Source: Microbacterium sp. RU1D (GTDB lineage Bacteria; Actinomycetota; Actinomycetes; Actinomycetales; Microbacteriaceae). Taken from it: a stretch of DNA of 64,000 nucleotides. Made by a program: the position numbers and the translations under genes. Each line of letters opens with the position of its first letter. The stretch's first letter is position 1. Below are positions 7,131-15,214 of the stretch, piece after piece. Where the stretch lies: assembly GCF_900156435.1 (NCBI RefSeq), contig NZ_FTPQ01000001.1:1550001-1614000 (forward strand). The letters run 5' to 3'. The notes under the pieces were generated by a model. That model saw nothing but the letters and a program-made list of their open reading frames with translations. It was not told the DNA's origin and made no database searches.

Positions 7131-8306
7131 GTGTCGACTGCGCACGATGTGACCAGGCGAGACGCGATCGCCCAGTACCGTCTCGTGGGCGAGCCGTCCG
7201 AACCCGACCTCCAGGGACTCGTCGAGTTGGCCGCGACCGTGTGCGGAGTGCCGACCGCCGTCATCAACATCATCGACGACCGCATGCAGCACCAGGTGGC
7301 CGCCGTCGGCATCCAGGCGGCCTCGTGCGAGCGCGAGGACTCGATGTGCGCGGCGGTCATCTCCGACCCGGGCCGCGTGGTCGTGGCCGATGCCCGGCTC
7401 GACGGCCGCTTCGCCCGCAACGCCTTCGTCACCGGCGAGATCGCGAACGTCCGCTTCTACGCCTCCAGCCCGCTCATCACGCCGTCGGGTGTCGCGATCG
7501 GCACGCTGTGCGTGTTCGACGACGAGGTGGGGGAGCTCTCGGATGCCAGCGCTCACGCCCTCGACCTTCTCGCCCATCAGGTGATCGACGTGCTGGAGTT
7601 GCGCCGCGTCCAGCGCGACCTCCTCGAATCGAACCAGCAGCTCGAGAGCTTCGCGACGCAGGTCAGCCACGACCTGCGCAACCCGCTGACGGCTCTGACC
7701 GGCTTCCTCGAGCTCGCGGCGGACAGCCCCGAGATGGCGCACGCCCCGCGCGCGGCGCAATCCCTCGCTCGCGCCGAGGCGGCGGCGGGCCGCATGACGT
7801 CGATGGTCACCGACCTGCTCGACTTCGCGCGGATGGGCGGCGCGCGCCCGCACATGACGCAGGTCGACGTGGCCGAGACCGTTGACGCGGTGCTGGAAGA
7901 CCTCGACGGCGCCCTCGTCAACACGGGTGCCGTGGTCACCGTCGACGCCTCGACCTTCGTGCGGGCTGACGACACGCTGCTGCGCGTCCTCCTGCAGAAC
8001 CTCATCGCCAACGCGGTGAAGTTCACCGTCGCGTCCGAGAAGACCCCCGACGTCCGCATCAGCGTCGAGACGCTGCCCGACGGGTGGCGCATCCGCGTCG
8101 ACGACAACGGCGACGTGGTGCCGGAAGACCTGCGCGAGCGGGTCTTCGAGCCCCTGCAGCGCGGGCACGGCGCCGACGTGCAGGGTATCGGCATCGGTCT
8201 CGCGACCTGCCGCCGCATCGTCGAGGCGCACGGCGGATCAATCGGTCTCGACGCCTCCCCGGCGGGTGGGACGCGCGCCTGGTTCGTCCTGCCCACCGCG
8301 GCGTGA
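7131..8306 (+). CDS. GAF-domain sensor histidine kinase (orphan)
   Basis: A 391-residue soluble kinase. A GAF domain spans about residues 20-155 (INIIDDRMQHQVA, then the Cys-containing CEREDSMCAAVI, and IGTLCVFDD). The HisKA box SHDLRNPL places the phospho-acceptor at His180. The ATPase domain follows with N box LIANAVKF, G1 DDNGDVV and G2 GIGIGLATCRRI. There is no membrane segment, so it senses a cytosolic signal; the GAF type is that of small-molecule, redox or light sensors. No response regulator is adjacent, so the partner is elsewhere. GTG 7131 has a strong AGGGGGG site 5 nt upstream. Confidence 0.88.
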   Translation: MSTAHDVTRRDAIAQYRLVGEPSEPDLQGLVELAATVCGVPTAVINIIDDRMQHQVAAVGIQAASCEREDSMCAAVISDPGRVVVADARLDGRFARNAFVTGEIANVRFYASSPLITPSGVAIGTLCVFDDEVGELSDASAHALDLLAHQVIDVLELRRVQRDLLESNQQLESFATQVSHDLRNPLTALTGFLELAADSPEMAHAPRAAQSLARAEAAAGRMTSMVTDLLDFARMGGARPHMTQVDVAETVDAVLEDLDGALVNTGAVVTVDASTFVRADDTLLRVLLQNLIANAVKFTVASEKTPDVRISVETLPDGWRIRVDDNGDVVPEDLRERVFEPLQRGHGADVQGIGIGLATCRRIVEAHGGSIGLDASPAGGTRAWFVLPTAA

Positions 8307-8443
8307 CGCGGCCGGGGGCGATACCGGCCGAGGCGCCGGGGCGCAACCACCGCGACCGACGTCGGAGACGGGCCGTACCGTAAGCGTGGTCGGGGGTCGT
8401 CCCCCGGCATCCGCCCGTCCCGGGACGATGACGAGGAGCGACC

Positions 8444-8947
8444 ATGGCCCGCAACGTCCGTCTGCTGCACTGCACGCCGGAAGACGTCTTCCGTGTGCTC
8501 GAGAACGGCTGGCTGTATCCGCTGTGGGTGGTCGGCGCCTCGCGCATGCGCGACGTGGGGGAGTCGTGGCCCGAGGAGGGCGCGACGCTGCACCACTCGT
8601 TCGGGTCATGGCCGCTGCTGGTCAACGACACGACGATCATGCGCGTGTGGGATCCGCCGCACCGCGCCGTCCTCGAGCCGCACGGCGGTCCGATCGGCGT
8701 CGCGCGCGTCGCGATCGACGTCAAGCCGCGCGGAGACGGGTGCGTCGTGCGCATCCAGGAGGAGCCCGTGACGGGCCCCACCCGCATCCTGCCCGACACC
8801 CTGTTCGACGCCATCACCCGCTGGCGCAACGCCGAGACGCTGCACCGCCTCGCCTACCTGGCGGAAGGCGGAGCCCCCGGCACTCACGGCGGCGCTAAGG
8901 CGATCGGTCGCGAATCCACCGCCGAGAGGGAGCCGATCCAGCGATGA
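8444..8947 (+). CDS. SRPBCC family protein (START-like fold)
   Basis: A 167-residue protein with the layout of the SRPBCC/polyketide-cyclase-like superfamily: an N-terminal strand (RNVRLLHCTPEDVFRVL), a central VGASRMRDVG, and a long C-terminal helix (TRWRNAETLHRLAYL). This fold binds hydrophobic ligands in a deep pocket. ATG 8444 is behind GAGGAG. The stop overlaps the next ATG (ATGA), so it is translationally coupled to an FAD oxidoreductase and may present or shield that enzyme's lipophilic substrate. That last point is inference. Confidence 0.8.
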   Translation: MARNVRLLHCTPEDVFRVLENGWLYPLWVVGASRMRDVGESWPEEGATLHHSFGSWPLLVNDTTIMRVWDPPHRAVLEPHGGPIGVARVAIDVKPRGDGCVVRIQEEPVTGPTRILPDTLFDAITRWRNAETLHRLAYLAEGGAPGTHGGAKAIGRESTAEREPIQR

Positions 8948-10425
8948 GCGAACAGTACGACGCGATCGTCGTCGGCTCCGGCCCGAACGGCCTCGCCGCC
9001 GCCGTCACGCTGGCCCGCGCCGGCCTGTCGGTCGCGGTCTACGAGAGGGCGGCCACCTTCGGGGGAGCGGCCTCGACCGCGGAGCTGACCCTTCCGGGCT
9101 TCCTCCACGACGTGGGGTCGGCGGTGCACCCCCTCGCCCTCGAGTCGTGGTTCTTCCGCGAGTTCGGACTGGACCGCCGGGTGCCGTTCGTCGTTCCGGA
9201 TGTCTCGTACGCGCACCCGCTCGACGGGGGGCGGGCGGCGTTGGCGTACCGCGACCTCGCGCGCGCGGCCGAGGGACTGGGTGTCGACGGTCCCGCCTAC
9301 GAGCGGCTCATGCGCCCGCTCGTCGAGCACCTGCGCGGCGTCGCCGACTTCACGGGGAATGCGCTCCTGCGCATCCCCGGTGATCCCCTCGCGGCGTTCT
9401 TCTTCGGCATCCGGGCTCTGGAGCAGGGCGGTCCGTGGTGGAACGCGCGCTTCCGGGAGGAAGCGGTGCCGAGCATGATCACGGGCGTCTCCGCGCACAC
9501 GATCCTGCACCAGCCGAGCCTGGCGGCCGGCGGGGCGGGTCTCGTGCTGGCCACCTACGGGCACGGACGCGGGTGGCCCGTCCCGGTCGGCGGTAGCCAG
9601 TCGATCGCCGACGCGATGATCGCCGACATCCGGGCGCACGGCGGCGTGCTGCACGCCGGTGTCGAGGTGACCTCGCTCGACGAGCTCCCGCCTTCGCGTG
9701 CGGTCCTGCTCGACACCACCCCGCGAGCACTGATCCGCCTCGCCGGCGAGCGGATGCCGATGGCCTACCGTCGCGTGCTGGAGCGGTTCCGGTACGGCGG
9801 GGGTGTGGCCAAGGTCGACTTCGCGCTGTCGGAGCCGGTGCCGTGGGCCGATCCCGACGTCGCCCTCTCGGGGACGATCCACATCGGCGGCACGCGCGCC
9901 GAGATCGCCGCGGCCGAGAACGCCGTCGCGCGGGGCGAGCTCCCTGACGCCCCCTACGTCCTGGCCGCTCAGCCCACGCTGTTCGACTCCACCCGCGCGC
10001 CCGGGGGTTCGCACGTGCTCTGGGCCTACACGCACGTGCCATCGGGAAGCCCGGCCGATCGCGAGGAGGCCGTCGTCCGCCAGATCGAGCGGTTCGCGCC
10101 GGGGTTCCGTGACACGATCCTCGCCTCGACCTCGCGCAGCGCGGTCGACGTCGCCGCGTGGAACCCCAACTTCCCGGGCGGTGACATCTCGGCCGGGGCG
10201 CCCACCCTGAACCAGCTGCTCGGGCGGCCCGTGTACAGCCCCGACCCGTGGCGCACGCCCATGACGGGCGTGTACCTGTGCTCCTCGTCGACGAGCCCCG
10301 GCCCCGGCGTCCACGGCCTCGCCGGGTGGCAGGCGGCTTTGAGCGCCCTGCGGCACGAGTTCGGGACACGGCTGCGTCCCGGCCTCGCGCCGCGCGACGA
10401 CCAGATCCTCCCCGCGGCGCGCTAG
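8944..10425 (+). CDS. Phytoene-dehydrogenase-like FAD oxidoreductase
   Basis: A 493-residue flavoprotein. The N-terminal dinucleotide-binding motif reads VVGSGPNGLAAAVTLARAG, with the acidic ribose contact Glu at VAVYERA. The C-terminal FAD segment is GPGVHGLAGWQAA. The overall pattern is that of the CrtI/RetC-like amine-oxidase superfamily (NAD(P)/FAD-dependent oxidoreductases). There are no carotenoid synthesis genes around it, so a carotenoid role should not be assumed. It overlaps the SRPBCC gene by 4 nt and is followed closely by a DNA glycosylase gene. Confidence 0.85.
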   Translation: MSEQYDAIVVGSGPNGLAAAVTLARAGLSVAVYERAATFGGAASTAELTLPGFLHDVGSAVHPLALESWFFREFGLDRRVPFVVPDVSYAHPLDGGRAALAYRDLARAAEGLGVDGPAYERLMRPLVEHLRGVADFTGNALLRIPGDPLAAFFFGIRALEQGGPWWNARFREEAVPSMITGVSAHTILHQPSLAAGGAGLVLATYGHGRGWPVPVGGSQSIADAMIADIRAHGGVLHAGVEVTSLDELPPSRAVLLDTTPRALIRLAGERMPMAYRRVLERFRYGGGVAKVDFALSEPVPWADPDVALSGTIHIGGTRAEIAAAENAVARGELPDAPYVLAAQPTLFDSTRAPGGSHVLWAYTHVPSGSPADREEAVVRQIERFAPGFRDTILASTSRSAVDVAAWNPNFPGGDISAGAPTLNQLLGRPVYSPDPWRTPMTGVYLCSSSTSPGPGVHGLAGWQAALSALRHEFGTRLRPGLAPRDDQILPAAR

Positions 10426-10427
10426 CC

Positions 10428-11252
10428 GTGCCGGAGGGCGACAGCGTCTACCGCCTCCGTCAGCGCCTGGATGCCGCGACGACCGGGGCCCGCGTCCGCG
10501 ACGGGGAGCTGCGCGCGGGCAACGCGGCCGGTCTTCCTCTCGCCGACCGCACGATCCTCGGCTACGACACGCACGGCAAGCACCTGCTGACGCGCTTCGA
10601 CTCCGGTGAGACCCTGCACACGCACCTGCGCATGCAGGGATCGTGGACGATCACACGCGCCGGTCGCTCCCTCCCGACCACGGCGCGTGAGAAGGCGCGC
10701 GTCCGGCTGCGCCTCGACGACGGCCGCGAGGTGTGGGGTCTCGACCTGCCGGTCGTCGAGCTCGTCCCGACCGCGCACGAGCACGACGTCGTCGGATACC
10801 TCGGTCCCGACCCCCTCCGCGCGGACTGGGATGCCGCGGAGGCGGTGCGTCGACTGGCTTCCCGCCCGGACCGCCCCGTCGTGGCCGCGCTCCTGGATCA
10901 GCGCGGGATGGCCGGACTCGGCAACCTGTGGGTCAACGAACTCGCCTTCCTGCGCGGCATCCATCCCTTCGCGCCGATCGGCGCGACCGATCTCGACGCC
11001 CTCGTGTCGCTCGCCGCGCGGTGCCTGCGCGTGTCGGCGACGGTGCCGGGGATGTATCAGGTCACCACGGGCGACCGGCGCAAGGGCTCGTCGCACTGGG
11101 TGGTCGGGCGGGCGGGACGACCGTGCGTGCGCTGCGGAACCCGCGTCCGGGTGCGCGACGAGGTGGCGAACGATCCCGAGCAGCGGCGCACCTGGTGGTG
11201 TCCCCGGTGCCAGCCGGCGCCTGCGGGCGCCGATGTCGGAACCCCGGAGTAG
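10428..11252 (+). CDS. Formamidopyrimidine-DNA glycosylase / endonuclease VIII family (Nei-like)
   Basis: A 274-residue base-excision-repair glycosylase with AP-lyase activity. GTG 10428 yields Met-Pro-Glu-Gly-Asp at the N-terminus; the exposed Pro and the following Glu are the catalytic pair. The H2TH region contains LLDQRGMAGLGNLWVNELAFL. A C-terminal zinc finger is formed by CVRCG (about 235) and CPRCQ. These features fit the actinobacterial Nei branch for oxidised pyrimidines better than MutM, but the two cannot be separated with certainty by eye. It starts 2 nt after the upstream stop and is followed at 9 nt by a radical SAM repair-like gene. Confidence 0.9.
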   Translation: MPEGDSVYRLRQRLDAATTGARVRDGELRAGNAAGLPLADRTILGYDTHGKHLLTRFDSGETLHTHLRMQGSWTITRAGRSLPTTAREKARVRLRLDDGREVWGLDLPVVELVPTAHEHDVVGYLGPDPLRADWDAAEAVRRLASRPDRPVVAALLDQRGMAGLGNLWVNELAFLRGIHPFAPIGATDLDALVSLAARCLRVSATVPGMYQVTTGDRRKGSSHWVVGRAGRPCVRCGTRVRVRDEVANDPEQRRTWWCPRCQPAPAGADVGTPE

Positions 11253-11261
11253 AACGGGACG

Positions 11262-12332
11262 ATGGCCGTGGAACGAGAGAACCTGCTGCGTATCACCCGC
11301 ATCTACGCGGAGGACGCGGCCCTCGAGCTCGAACGCGGGCGGGAGATCGTGGCGCGCTGGCCCGACGCCGACATCGTGCCGATCGCCTCGCACTGGCAGA
11401 TCCCCGAGGTGCACGGCGACGAGACCAACGTGGCCCGGTGGGTGCGCATCAAGACCGAGGCGCTCGTCCTGGGGGTGAAGAAGGGCGTCGCCACGCGGGT
11501 GAATGGCCGCTCGGCGGATTTCATCGCCCCCTCCCTCTCGAACGGCTGCGCGATGGCCTGCGCCTACTGCTACGTGCCGCGGCGCAAGGGGTACAGCAAC
11601 CCGATCACGGTCTTCGCCAACATCGATCAGATCACCCGCCATCTCGCGCGACACGTCGCGGCGAGGGGGCCGAAGACCGAGCCGAACCAGTGCGATCCCG
11701 ACGCGTGGGTGTACGACATCGGCGAGAACGGCGACTGCTCCGTCGATGCACTCGTCAGCGAGAACGTCCGCGACGTGTGCGATCTGTTCCGCATGACGCC
11801 TACGGCCAAGGCTTCCTTCGCGACGAAGTTCGTCAACCGCGACCTGCTCGAGTGGGACCCCGCGGGCCGCACCCGCATCCGCTTCTCCCTCATGCCCGCC
11901 GACACCGCGCGGGTCACCGACCTGCGCACGTCGCCGATGGTGGAGCGCATCGCGGCGATCAACGACTTCGTCGACGCCGGATACGAGGTGCACGTCAACT
12001 TCTCGCCGGTCATCCTCACGCCCACCTGGCTCGCCGACTGGAGCGAGCTGTTCGACCAGCTCGACGCGGCACTGCACGCGCGGGCGAAGGCTCAGCTCGC
12101 GTGCGAGGTCATCTTCCTCACGCACAACGAGGGCCTGCACGACGTGAACCTCGGATGGCATCCCAAGGGCGAGGAACTGTTGTGGACGCCCACGGTCCAG
12201 GAGGAGAAGCGGTCGCAGAACGGCGCGGTCAACGTGCGATACCGGCATCCGCTCAAAGCCCAGAGCGTCGCGGCGCTGTCCGATCTCATCGCCCGGAAAC
12301 TGCCCTACTGCCGGGTGCGCTACGCGTTCTGA
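11262..12332 (+). CDS. Spore photoproduct lyase family radical SAM protein
   Basis: A 356-residue protein. The radical-SAM cluster motif is CAMACAYC (about residue 93), preceded by SADFIAPSLSNG as in the spore-photoproduct-lyase family. The family's founding member repairs the UV-induced thymine dimer of spore DNA using a 5'-deoxyadenosyl radical. This lineage is not known to sporulate, so the lesion or substrate is uncertain. Its placement 9 nt after a base-excision-repair glycosylase supports a DNA repair role. It could also be a sporulation-independent member with another nucleic-acid substrate. Confidence 0.82.
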   Translation: MAVERENLLRITRIYAEDAALELERGREIVARWPDADIVPIASHWQIPEVHGDETNVARWVRIKTEALVLGVKKGVATRVNGRSADFIAPSLSNGCAMACAYCYVPRRKGYSNPITVFANIDQITRHLARHVAARGPKTEPNQCDPDAWVYDIGENGDCSVDALVSENVRDVCDLFRMTPTAKASFATKFVNRDLLEWDPAGRTRIRFSLMPADTARVTDLRTSPMVERIAAINDFVDAGYEVHVNFSPVILTPTWLADWSELFDQLDAALHARAKAQLACEVIFLTHNEGLHDVNLGWHPKGEELLWTPTVQEEKRSQNGAVNVRYRHPLKAQSVAALSDLIARKLPYCRVRYAF

Positions 12333-12349
12333 GACCACAACGCAACGGC

Positions 12350-12378
12350 CGGCGCTCTCCCGACCGGGAGCCGCGCCG
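12350..12378 (+). terminator. Terminator-like hairpin after the radical SAM gene
   Basis: CGGCGC and CTCCC pair with GGGAG and GCGCCG, with a small bulge and a short loop. It lies 18 nt after the stop and also faces the convergent small gene at 12393. Confidence 0.5.
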
Positions 12379-12392
12379 ACCGTGCCGCCGTG

Positions 12393-12542
12393 TCAGCCGA
12401 TATCGCCGGCGGGGGAGTCGTCCGTCGTGGCCGCCTCGTCCGCGTCACGCTGAGCGGCCGCGCCTTCCTCGGGGGATTCGCTGCCCGCGCCGTTGGACTG
12501 CTCGTCGGGAGCGTCGTCGGCTCGTCCGTTGTCGATCGTCAT
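12393..12542 (-). CDS. Small acidic protein, 49 residues
   Basis: This short frame starts MTIDNGRADDAPDEQ and ends SPAGDIG. About a third of its residues are Asp or Glu and there is no hydrophobic core, so it is probably disordered. ATG 12542 is preceded by GGAG at 5 nt spacing, the best argument for translation. No family is recognised. The opposite-strand frame over the same bases has poor composition. Confidence 0.5.
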   Translation of the reverse strand: MTIDNGRADDAPDEQSNGAGSESPEEGAAAQRDADEAATTDDSPAGDIG

Positions 12543-12613
12543 GGGGTCTCCATCCGTTGGTGGACCGCCGACAGTGTCATGTCCGGGCCCGTGCGTCCAG
12601 GGGGTCGACGACG

Positions 12614-12706
12614 TCAGAGGGGAGTGACGCCGTAGCGAGCAGCGAATTCCGCACTCGCCGCGTCCTCGAAGTCGTCGGCGTCGTCGCGCAGCTCGACCTC
12701 CGTCAT
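12614..12706 (-). CDS. Possible 30-residue acidic peptide
   Basis: The frame MTEVELRDDADDFEDAASAE... starts 5 nt after the stop of the 113-residue membrane protein gene, which suits translational coupling. No clear ribosome site is present. It may be a real microprotein or the tail of a longer out-of-frame reading; the evidence is position and composition only. Confidence 0.35.
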   Translation of the reverse strand: MTEVELRDDADDFEDAASAEFAARYGVTPL

Positions 12707-12711
12707 GCCGT

Positions 12712-13053
12712 TCACAGGTACGGCGCCAGGGCGCCCGCGGTCAGTGCGAACGCGAGGGCCGTGCCCCCGACGGCGGTCGCGGCGACCACGGAGGCACGTT
12801 CCATCCGGCGGCGACGCGACACGTTCGCGGGGTGCGTGGTCGAGCGCAGCGATGCCTTCGCGGCGTCGAGACTGTCGTATCGGCCGATCGGGACGCCGTG
12901 GGCGTCGCGCGAGACGAACCCGCCCGCGACGGCGTCGATGCAACCGTCGTACTCGCCGCCGCGGTGGGCGACCCAGAATCCCGTGTCGACCTTCGCCCAG
13001 AGGACGCGGGCCGGTGAGGGAACCGGCGTAGGGGTGAGGGTGGAGGCGCTCAT
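12712..13053 (-). CDS. Small membrane protein with a single C-terminal helix
   Basis: A 113-residue protein. Residues 15-70 form a compact soluble part (WAKVDTGFWVAHRGGEYDGC, then VSRDAHGVPIGRYDSLDAA); a basic SRRRRMER segment precedes one hydrophobic helix at about 90-110. The soluble part resembles short actinobacterial domains of unknown function. It is probably a tail-anchored protein with the N-terminus in the cytosol. Its stop precedes a tiny acidic frame, and it lies directly behind the DUF7882-like gene, so the two are likely one transcript. Confidence 0.6.
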   Translation of the reverse strand: MSASTLTPTPVPSPARVLWAKVDTGFWVAHRGGEYDGCIDAVAGGFVSRDAHGVPIGRYDSLDAAKASLRSTTHPANVSRRRRMERASVVAATAVGGTALAFALTAGALAPYL

Positions 13054-13054
13054 G

Positions 13055-13432
13055 TCAGGCGGCTACCGAGAGGGAGCGGCCACGTGCAGAGGCAGTGGAG
13101 CGGGAGGGAGCCGGACGGGCGGCGCCTGCCGCGGGGATCTCGGCCTGCAGGTCGACGATGAGGCCGGCGGACGAGTTCGCCATGTCCGCCATGTTCTTCA
13201 GGGTGGCCGCGTCGAGCGTCTCGGGCTCCGCGGAGTCGAACACGAAGCGGAAGGGGATCGCCGGCTGCAGCCAGAGGGTGGAGCGGCCGGGGGTGCCGTC
13301 GACGTGGGTCCAGCTCAGGGTGAAACTCTCGCTGCGGCGGAGCTTGGTCGTCATGACCACCTTGAGGTGCGAGAGGAGACGGTCCGGGATGCGGATCGGT
13401 TCGGTCGACGTGCCATAGAACAGGTGGCCCAT
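13055..13432 (-). CDS. DUF7882-like protein
   Basis: A 125-residue protein whose first 95 residues match the Microbacteriaceae family now called DUF7882, sometimes mislabelled as DNA ligase: the opening MGHLFYGTS, then DRLLSHLKVVMTTKLRRSESF with a Trp, and NSSAGLIV near the end. The function is unknown. The last 25 residues are an Ala/Ser/Arg tail. ATG 13432 has GAAGGGAG at 5 nt. The gene is divergent from a marR gene across a short AT-rich region with overlapping promoters, so regulation by that MarR protein is likely. Confidence 0.7.
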   Translation of the reverse strand: MGHLFYGTSTEPIRIPDRLLSHLKVVMTTKLRRSESFTLSWTHVDGTPGRSTLWLQPAIPFRFVFDSAEPETLDAATLKNMADMANSSAGLIVDLQAEIPAAGAARPAPSRSTASARGRSLSVAA

Positions 13433-13467
13433 GAGAACTCCCTTCGTTAGCGATTAGCTTTGTGTAG

Positions 13468-13497
13468 AACATACTCGCTTAGTAACTAGTTTGTCGA
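13468..13497 (-). promoter_or_regulatory. Promoter of the DUF7882-like gene
   Basis: On the minus strand TCGACA (13497-13492) and TATGTT (13473-13468) are 18 nt apart. The -35 box shares bases with the -35 box of the opposite promoter. Confidence 0.5.
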
Positions 13498-13519
13498 ACT
13501 ATTATTTCCGCTGTATAGT
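13491..13519 (+). promoter_or_regulatory. Promoter of the marR gene
   Basis: TTGTCG (13491-13496) and TATAGT (13514-13519) are separated by 17 nt, the best sigma-70-type promoter in this region. The surrounding 13445-13520 is markedly AT-rich and holds TTAGC-GA-TTAGC and CTTAGTAACTAG, which are candidate MarR operator half-sites. Confidence 0.6.
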
Positions 13520-13547
13520 CGGGACCAAGAGCGGGGAGGAGTGTGTC

Positions 13548-14102
13548 ATGACAGACGTCGAAACCACGTCCCGCGGACTCGCGCCCACGGGGTCGAACGA
13601 AGAAGTCACCTACTGGTACGGCGACGAGCCGACCGATCGTCGGCGACGGAGCAAAGCCGTTCTCGAGGCACTTCGCATCTATCGTGCCGCCGAGGTGGCG
13701 ATGCGTCGCCGCACCCGCGACTCGATGTCGATGGGGGAGAACGAACTGCTCGTCCTCCGTTATCTGCTGCGGGATCCGTCCCGTCAGGTGCGGCCGGGTG
13801 AGCTCACGCGCTACCTCGGGCTCTCGACGGCCTCGACCACCGCGATCCTCGACCGGCTCGAACGGACCGGGCACATCACCCGCGCCGCGAATCCCGAAGA
13901 CCGACGCAGCATCTTCATCACGGCGACGCCCCGAGCCGACGCCGAGGTGCGGCAGACCCTCGGCAACATGCACGACCGCATGCTCGCGGCCGTCATCGAC
14001 ATGTCGCCGGAGGAGTCCGCGGCGGTCGTCGCCTTCCTGCACCGTATGAGTGACGCCGTCGACGGTGTCGCCGTCGACAAGCAGGCGGTCGATTCTCCGT
14101 GA
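13548..14102 (+). CDS. MarR family transcriptional regulator
   Basis: A 184-residue protein. After a 45-residue N-terminal extension comes a winged helix-turn-helix: SMGENELLVLRYLL, the recognition region LGLSTASTTAILDRLERTGHI, and the wing NPEDRRSIFITAT. A C-terminal dimer helix follows. The frame is open upstream, but ATG 13548 has GGGGAGGA at 8 nt. It probably represses itself and the divergent DUF7882-like gene, as is usual for this family; the ligand is unknown. The stop overlaps the start of a 59-residue gene. Confidence 0.88.
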   Translation: MTDVETTSRGLAPTGSNEEVTYWYGDEPTDRRRRSKAVLEALRIYRAAEVAMRRRTRDSMSMGENELLVLRYLLRDPSRQVRPGELTRYLGLSTASTTAILDRLERTGHITRAANPEDRRSIFITATPRADAEVRQTLGNMHDRMLAAVIDMSPEESAAVVAFLHRMSDAVDGVAVDKQAVDSP

Positions 14103-14278
14103 TCTACGTGCTCGTCGGCGGCCCGCGCGACGGACAGCACGTGGATGATCTTCCTCGCGGTTACCGCCTCTCCCTCACCGACCCTCAGCCGGAACCGTTC
14201 GCCGAGTTCGACACCGTTCGCGCGATCTGGTTCGAGCTCGACGAGGCGATGTTCGGCTCCGTCCGACGGCGCGACTGA
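14099..14278 (+). CDS. Small protein coupled to marR, 59 residues
   Basis: GTG 14099 overlaps the marR stop (GTGA). The product opens IYVLVGGPRDGQHVDDLP and ends AIWFELDEAMFGSVRRRD. The codons have the GC-rich third position of real genes. The overlap points to translational coupling with marR. No family is recognised. The composition is that of a small folded cytosolic protein. Confidence 0.6.
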   Translation: MIYVLVGGPRDGQHVDDLPRGYRLSLTDPQPEPFAEFDTVRAIWFELDEAMFGSVRRRD

Positions 14279-14348
14279 TCCGTATCCCACAGCGGATGCC
14301 GGGGCAACCCACCCCCGCGCCGATGACTCCGGACCGCACAGTGGAGTC

Positions 14349-14702
14349 ATGCGATGCGTGACCTATGCCGGTGAGACCGTGATGACCACCGACGACGTCG
14401 CCGCGTCGCTCGTCGAATTGACCGCGGCGGTGGCCAAGGAGGGTCAGGCCGAGGCCGTCAGCATCCCGATCGTCACAGACGGCAAGAAGGTCGCTCAGGC
14501 CGAGCTCGTGATCGGCGTCGGCAACGACGTCCTCTCCGCGCCCGTCGCCTGGGACGACGAGGAGCCCGACTTCGCCCACGCCGCGGCGGAGCTGAAGAAC
14601 CACCGCCTGTTTCCCCGCCCGCACCTTCGCGCGGTCGAGCCCGACCCCGACGGTGACGACGAGCCCATCGACTGGGACTTCGACCAGCCCACGCGGGCCT
14701 GA
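14349..14702 (+). CDS. Hypothetical protein, 117 residues
   Basis: A cytosolic protein of unknown function. The N-terminal half alternates helix and strand (TTDDVAASLVELTAAVAKEG, then VSIPIVTDGKKVAQAELVIG), and the end is very acidic (DPDGDDEPIDWDFD). ATG 14349 has GGAG only 2 nt away; an in-frame ATG at 14382 with GGTGAG at 6 nt is an equal candidate and would give 106 residues. Confidence 0.6.
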   Translation: MRCVTYAGETVMTTDDVAASLVELTAAVAKEGQAEAVSIPIVTDGKKVAQAELVIGVGNDVLSAPVAWDDEEPDFAHAAAELKNHRLFPRPHLRAVEPDPDGDDEPIDWDFDQPTRA

Positions 14703-14710
14703 TCGCGGGG

Positions 14711-14731
14711 CGGGCGATGACCGGTCGCCCG
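14711..14731 (+). terminator. Short hairpin after the 117-residue protein gene
   Basis: CGGGCGA and TCGCCCG pair over 7 bp with a 7-nt loop, 8 nt after the stop. No T-run follows. Confidence 0.4.
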
Positions 14732-14882
14732 GAGGGGCGTTCTCTCCCATCGAGCGGAAGCGGCATCCGTCGTTCACAGGAGCGAAATAGTCCTCAGGGA
14801 TGATGTGGGTCATCCGGCCTTCGGCGAGGCTGGAGAGGTGCTCGCGGCCGTGCGAGCCGGACGCTTCCCCGGAGTGGAGACC

Positions 14883-15197
14883 ATGTCGCCCGACCAGCCG
14901 CGAACCGCCCCCACGATCGATGCCCCGACCGCCGCCGCAGACGGCCGGGAGCGTCAGCGCCGGAGCATCCGCCATGCGCAGGCGCAGCTCGCCGCGTTCG
15001 TGCGCAGCTCGGCCGACGACGTCGCCGAGGCCGCCCACGCGGCCGAGGCGGCACTGCGCAGCGCGCTCTCGTCGGGGGCGGGAGTGGAACGCGTCTCGGC
15101 CGAGCTGGAGGTCAGTCCCCGAGCGCTGCGGGCCATCGCCGACGGTTCGGTGCCACTGCGCAGCCTCCACCCCGACGACCGCCTGCGGTTCGCCTGA
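14883..15197 (+). CDS. Hypothetical protein with a helical, possibly DNA-binding C-terminus
   Basis: A 104-residue protein. Residues 20-70 are a charged helix (RERQRRSIRHAQAQLAAFV), and the end reads VSAELEVSPRALRAIADGSVPL, which resembles a helix-turn-helix: a helix, a short turn, then ALRAIADG. No firm family call is possible. ATG 14883 has GGAG at 3 nt; an ATG at 14805 in frame would add 26 less typical residues. Confidence 0.5.
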   Translation: MSPDQPRTAPTIDAPTAAADGRERQRRSIRHAQAQLAAFVRSSADDVAEAAHAAEAALRSALSSGAGVERVSAELEVSPRALRAIADGSVPLRSLHPDDRLRFA

Positions 15198-15214
15198 CGG
15201 CTCGACCGCCCGGC

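Noticed and set aside
8944..10425. Carotenoid biosynthesis cluster
   Set aside because: Only the dehydrogenase-like gene is present; no crtB, crtE or cyclase is nearby.
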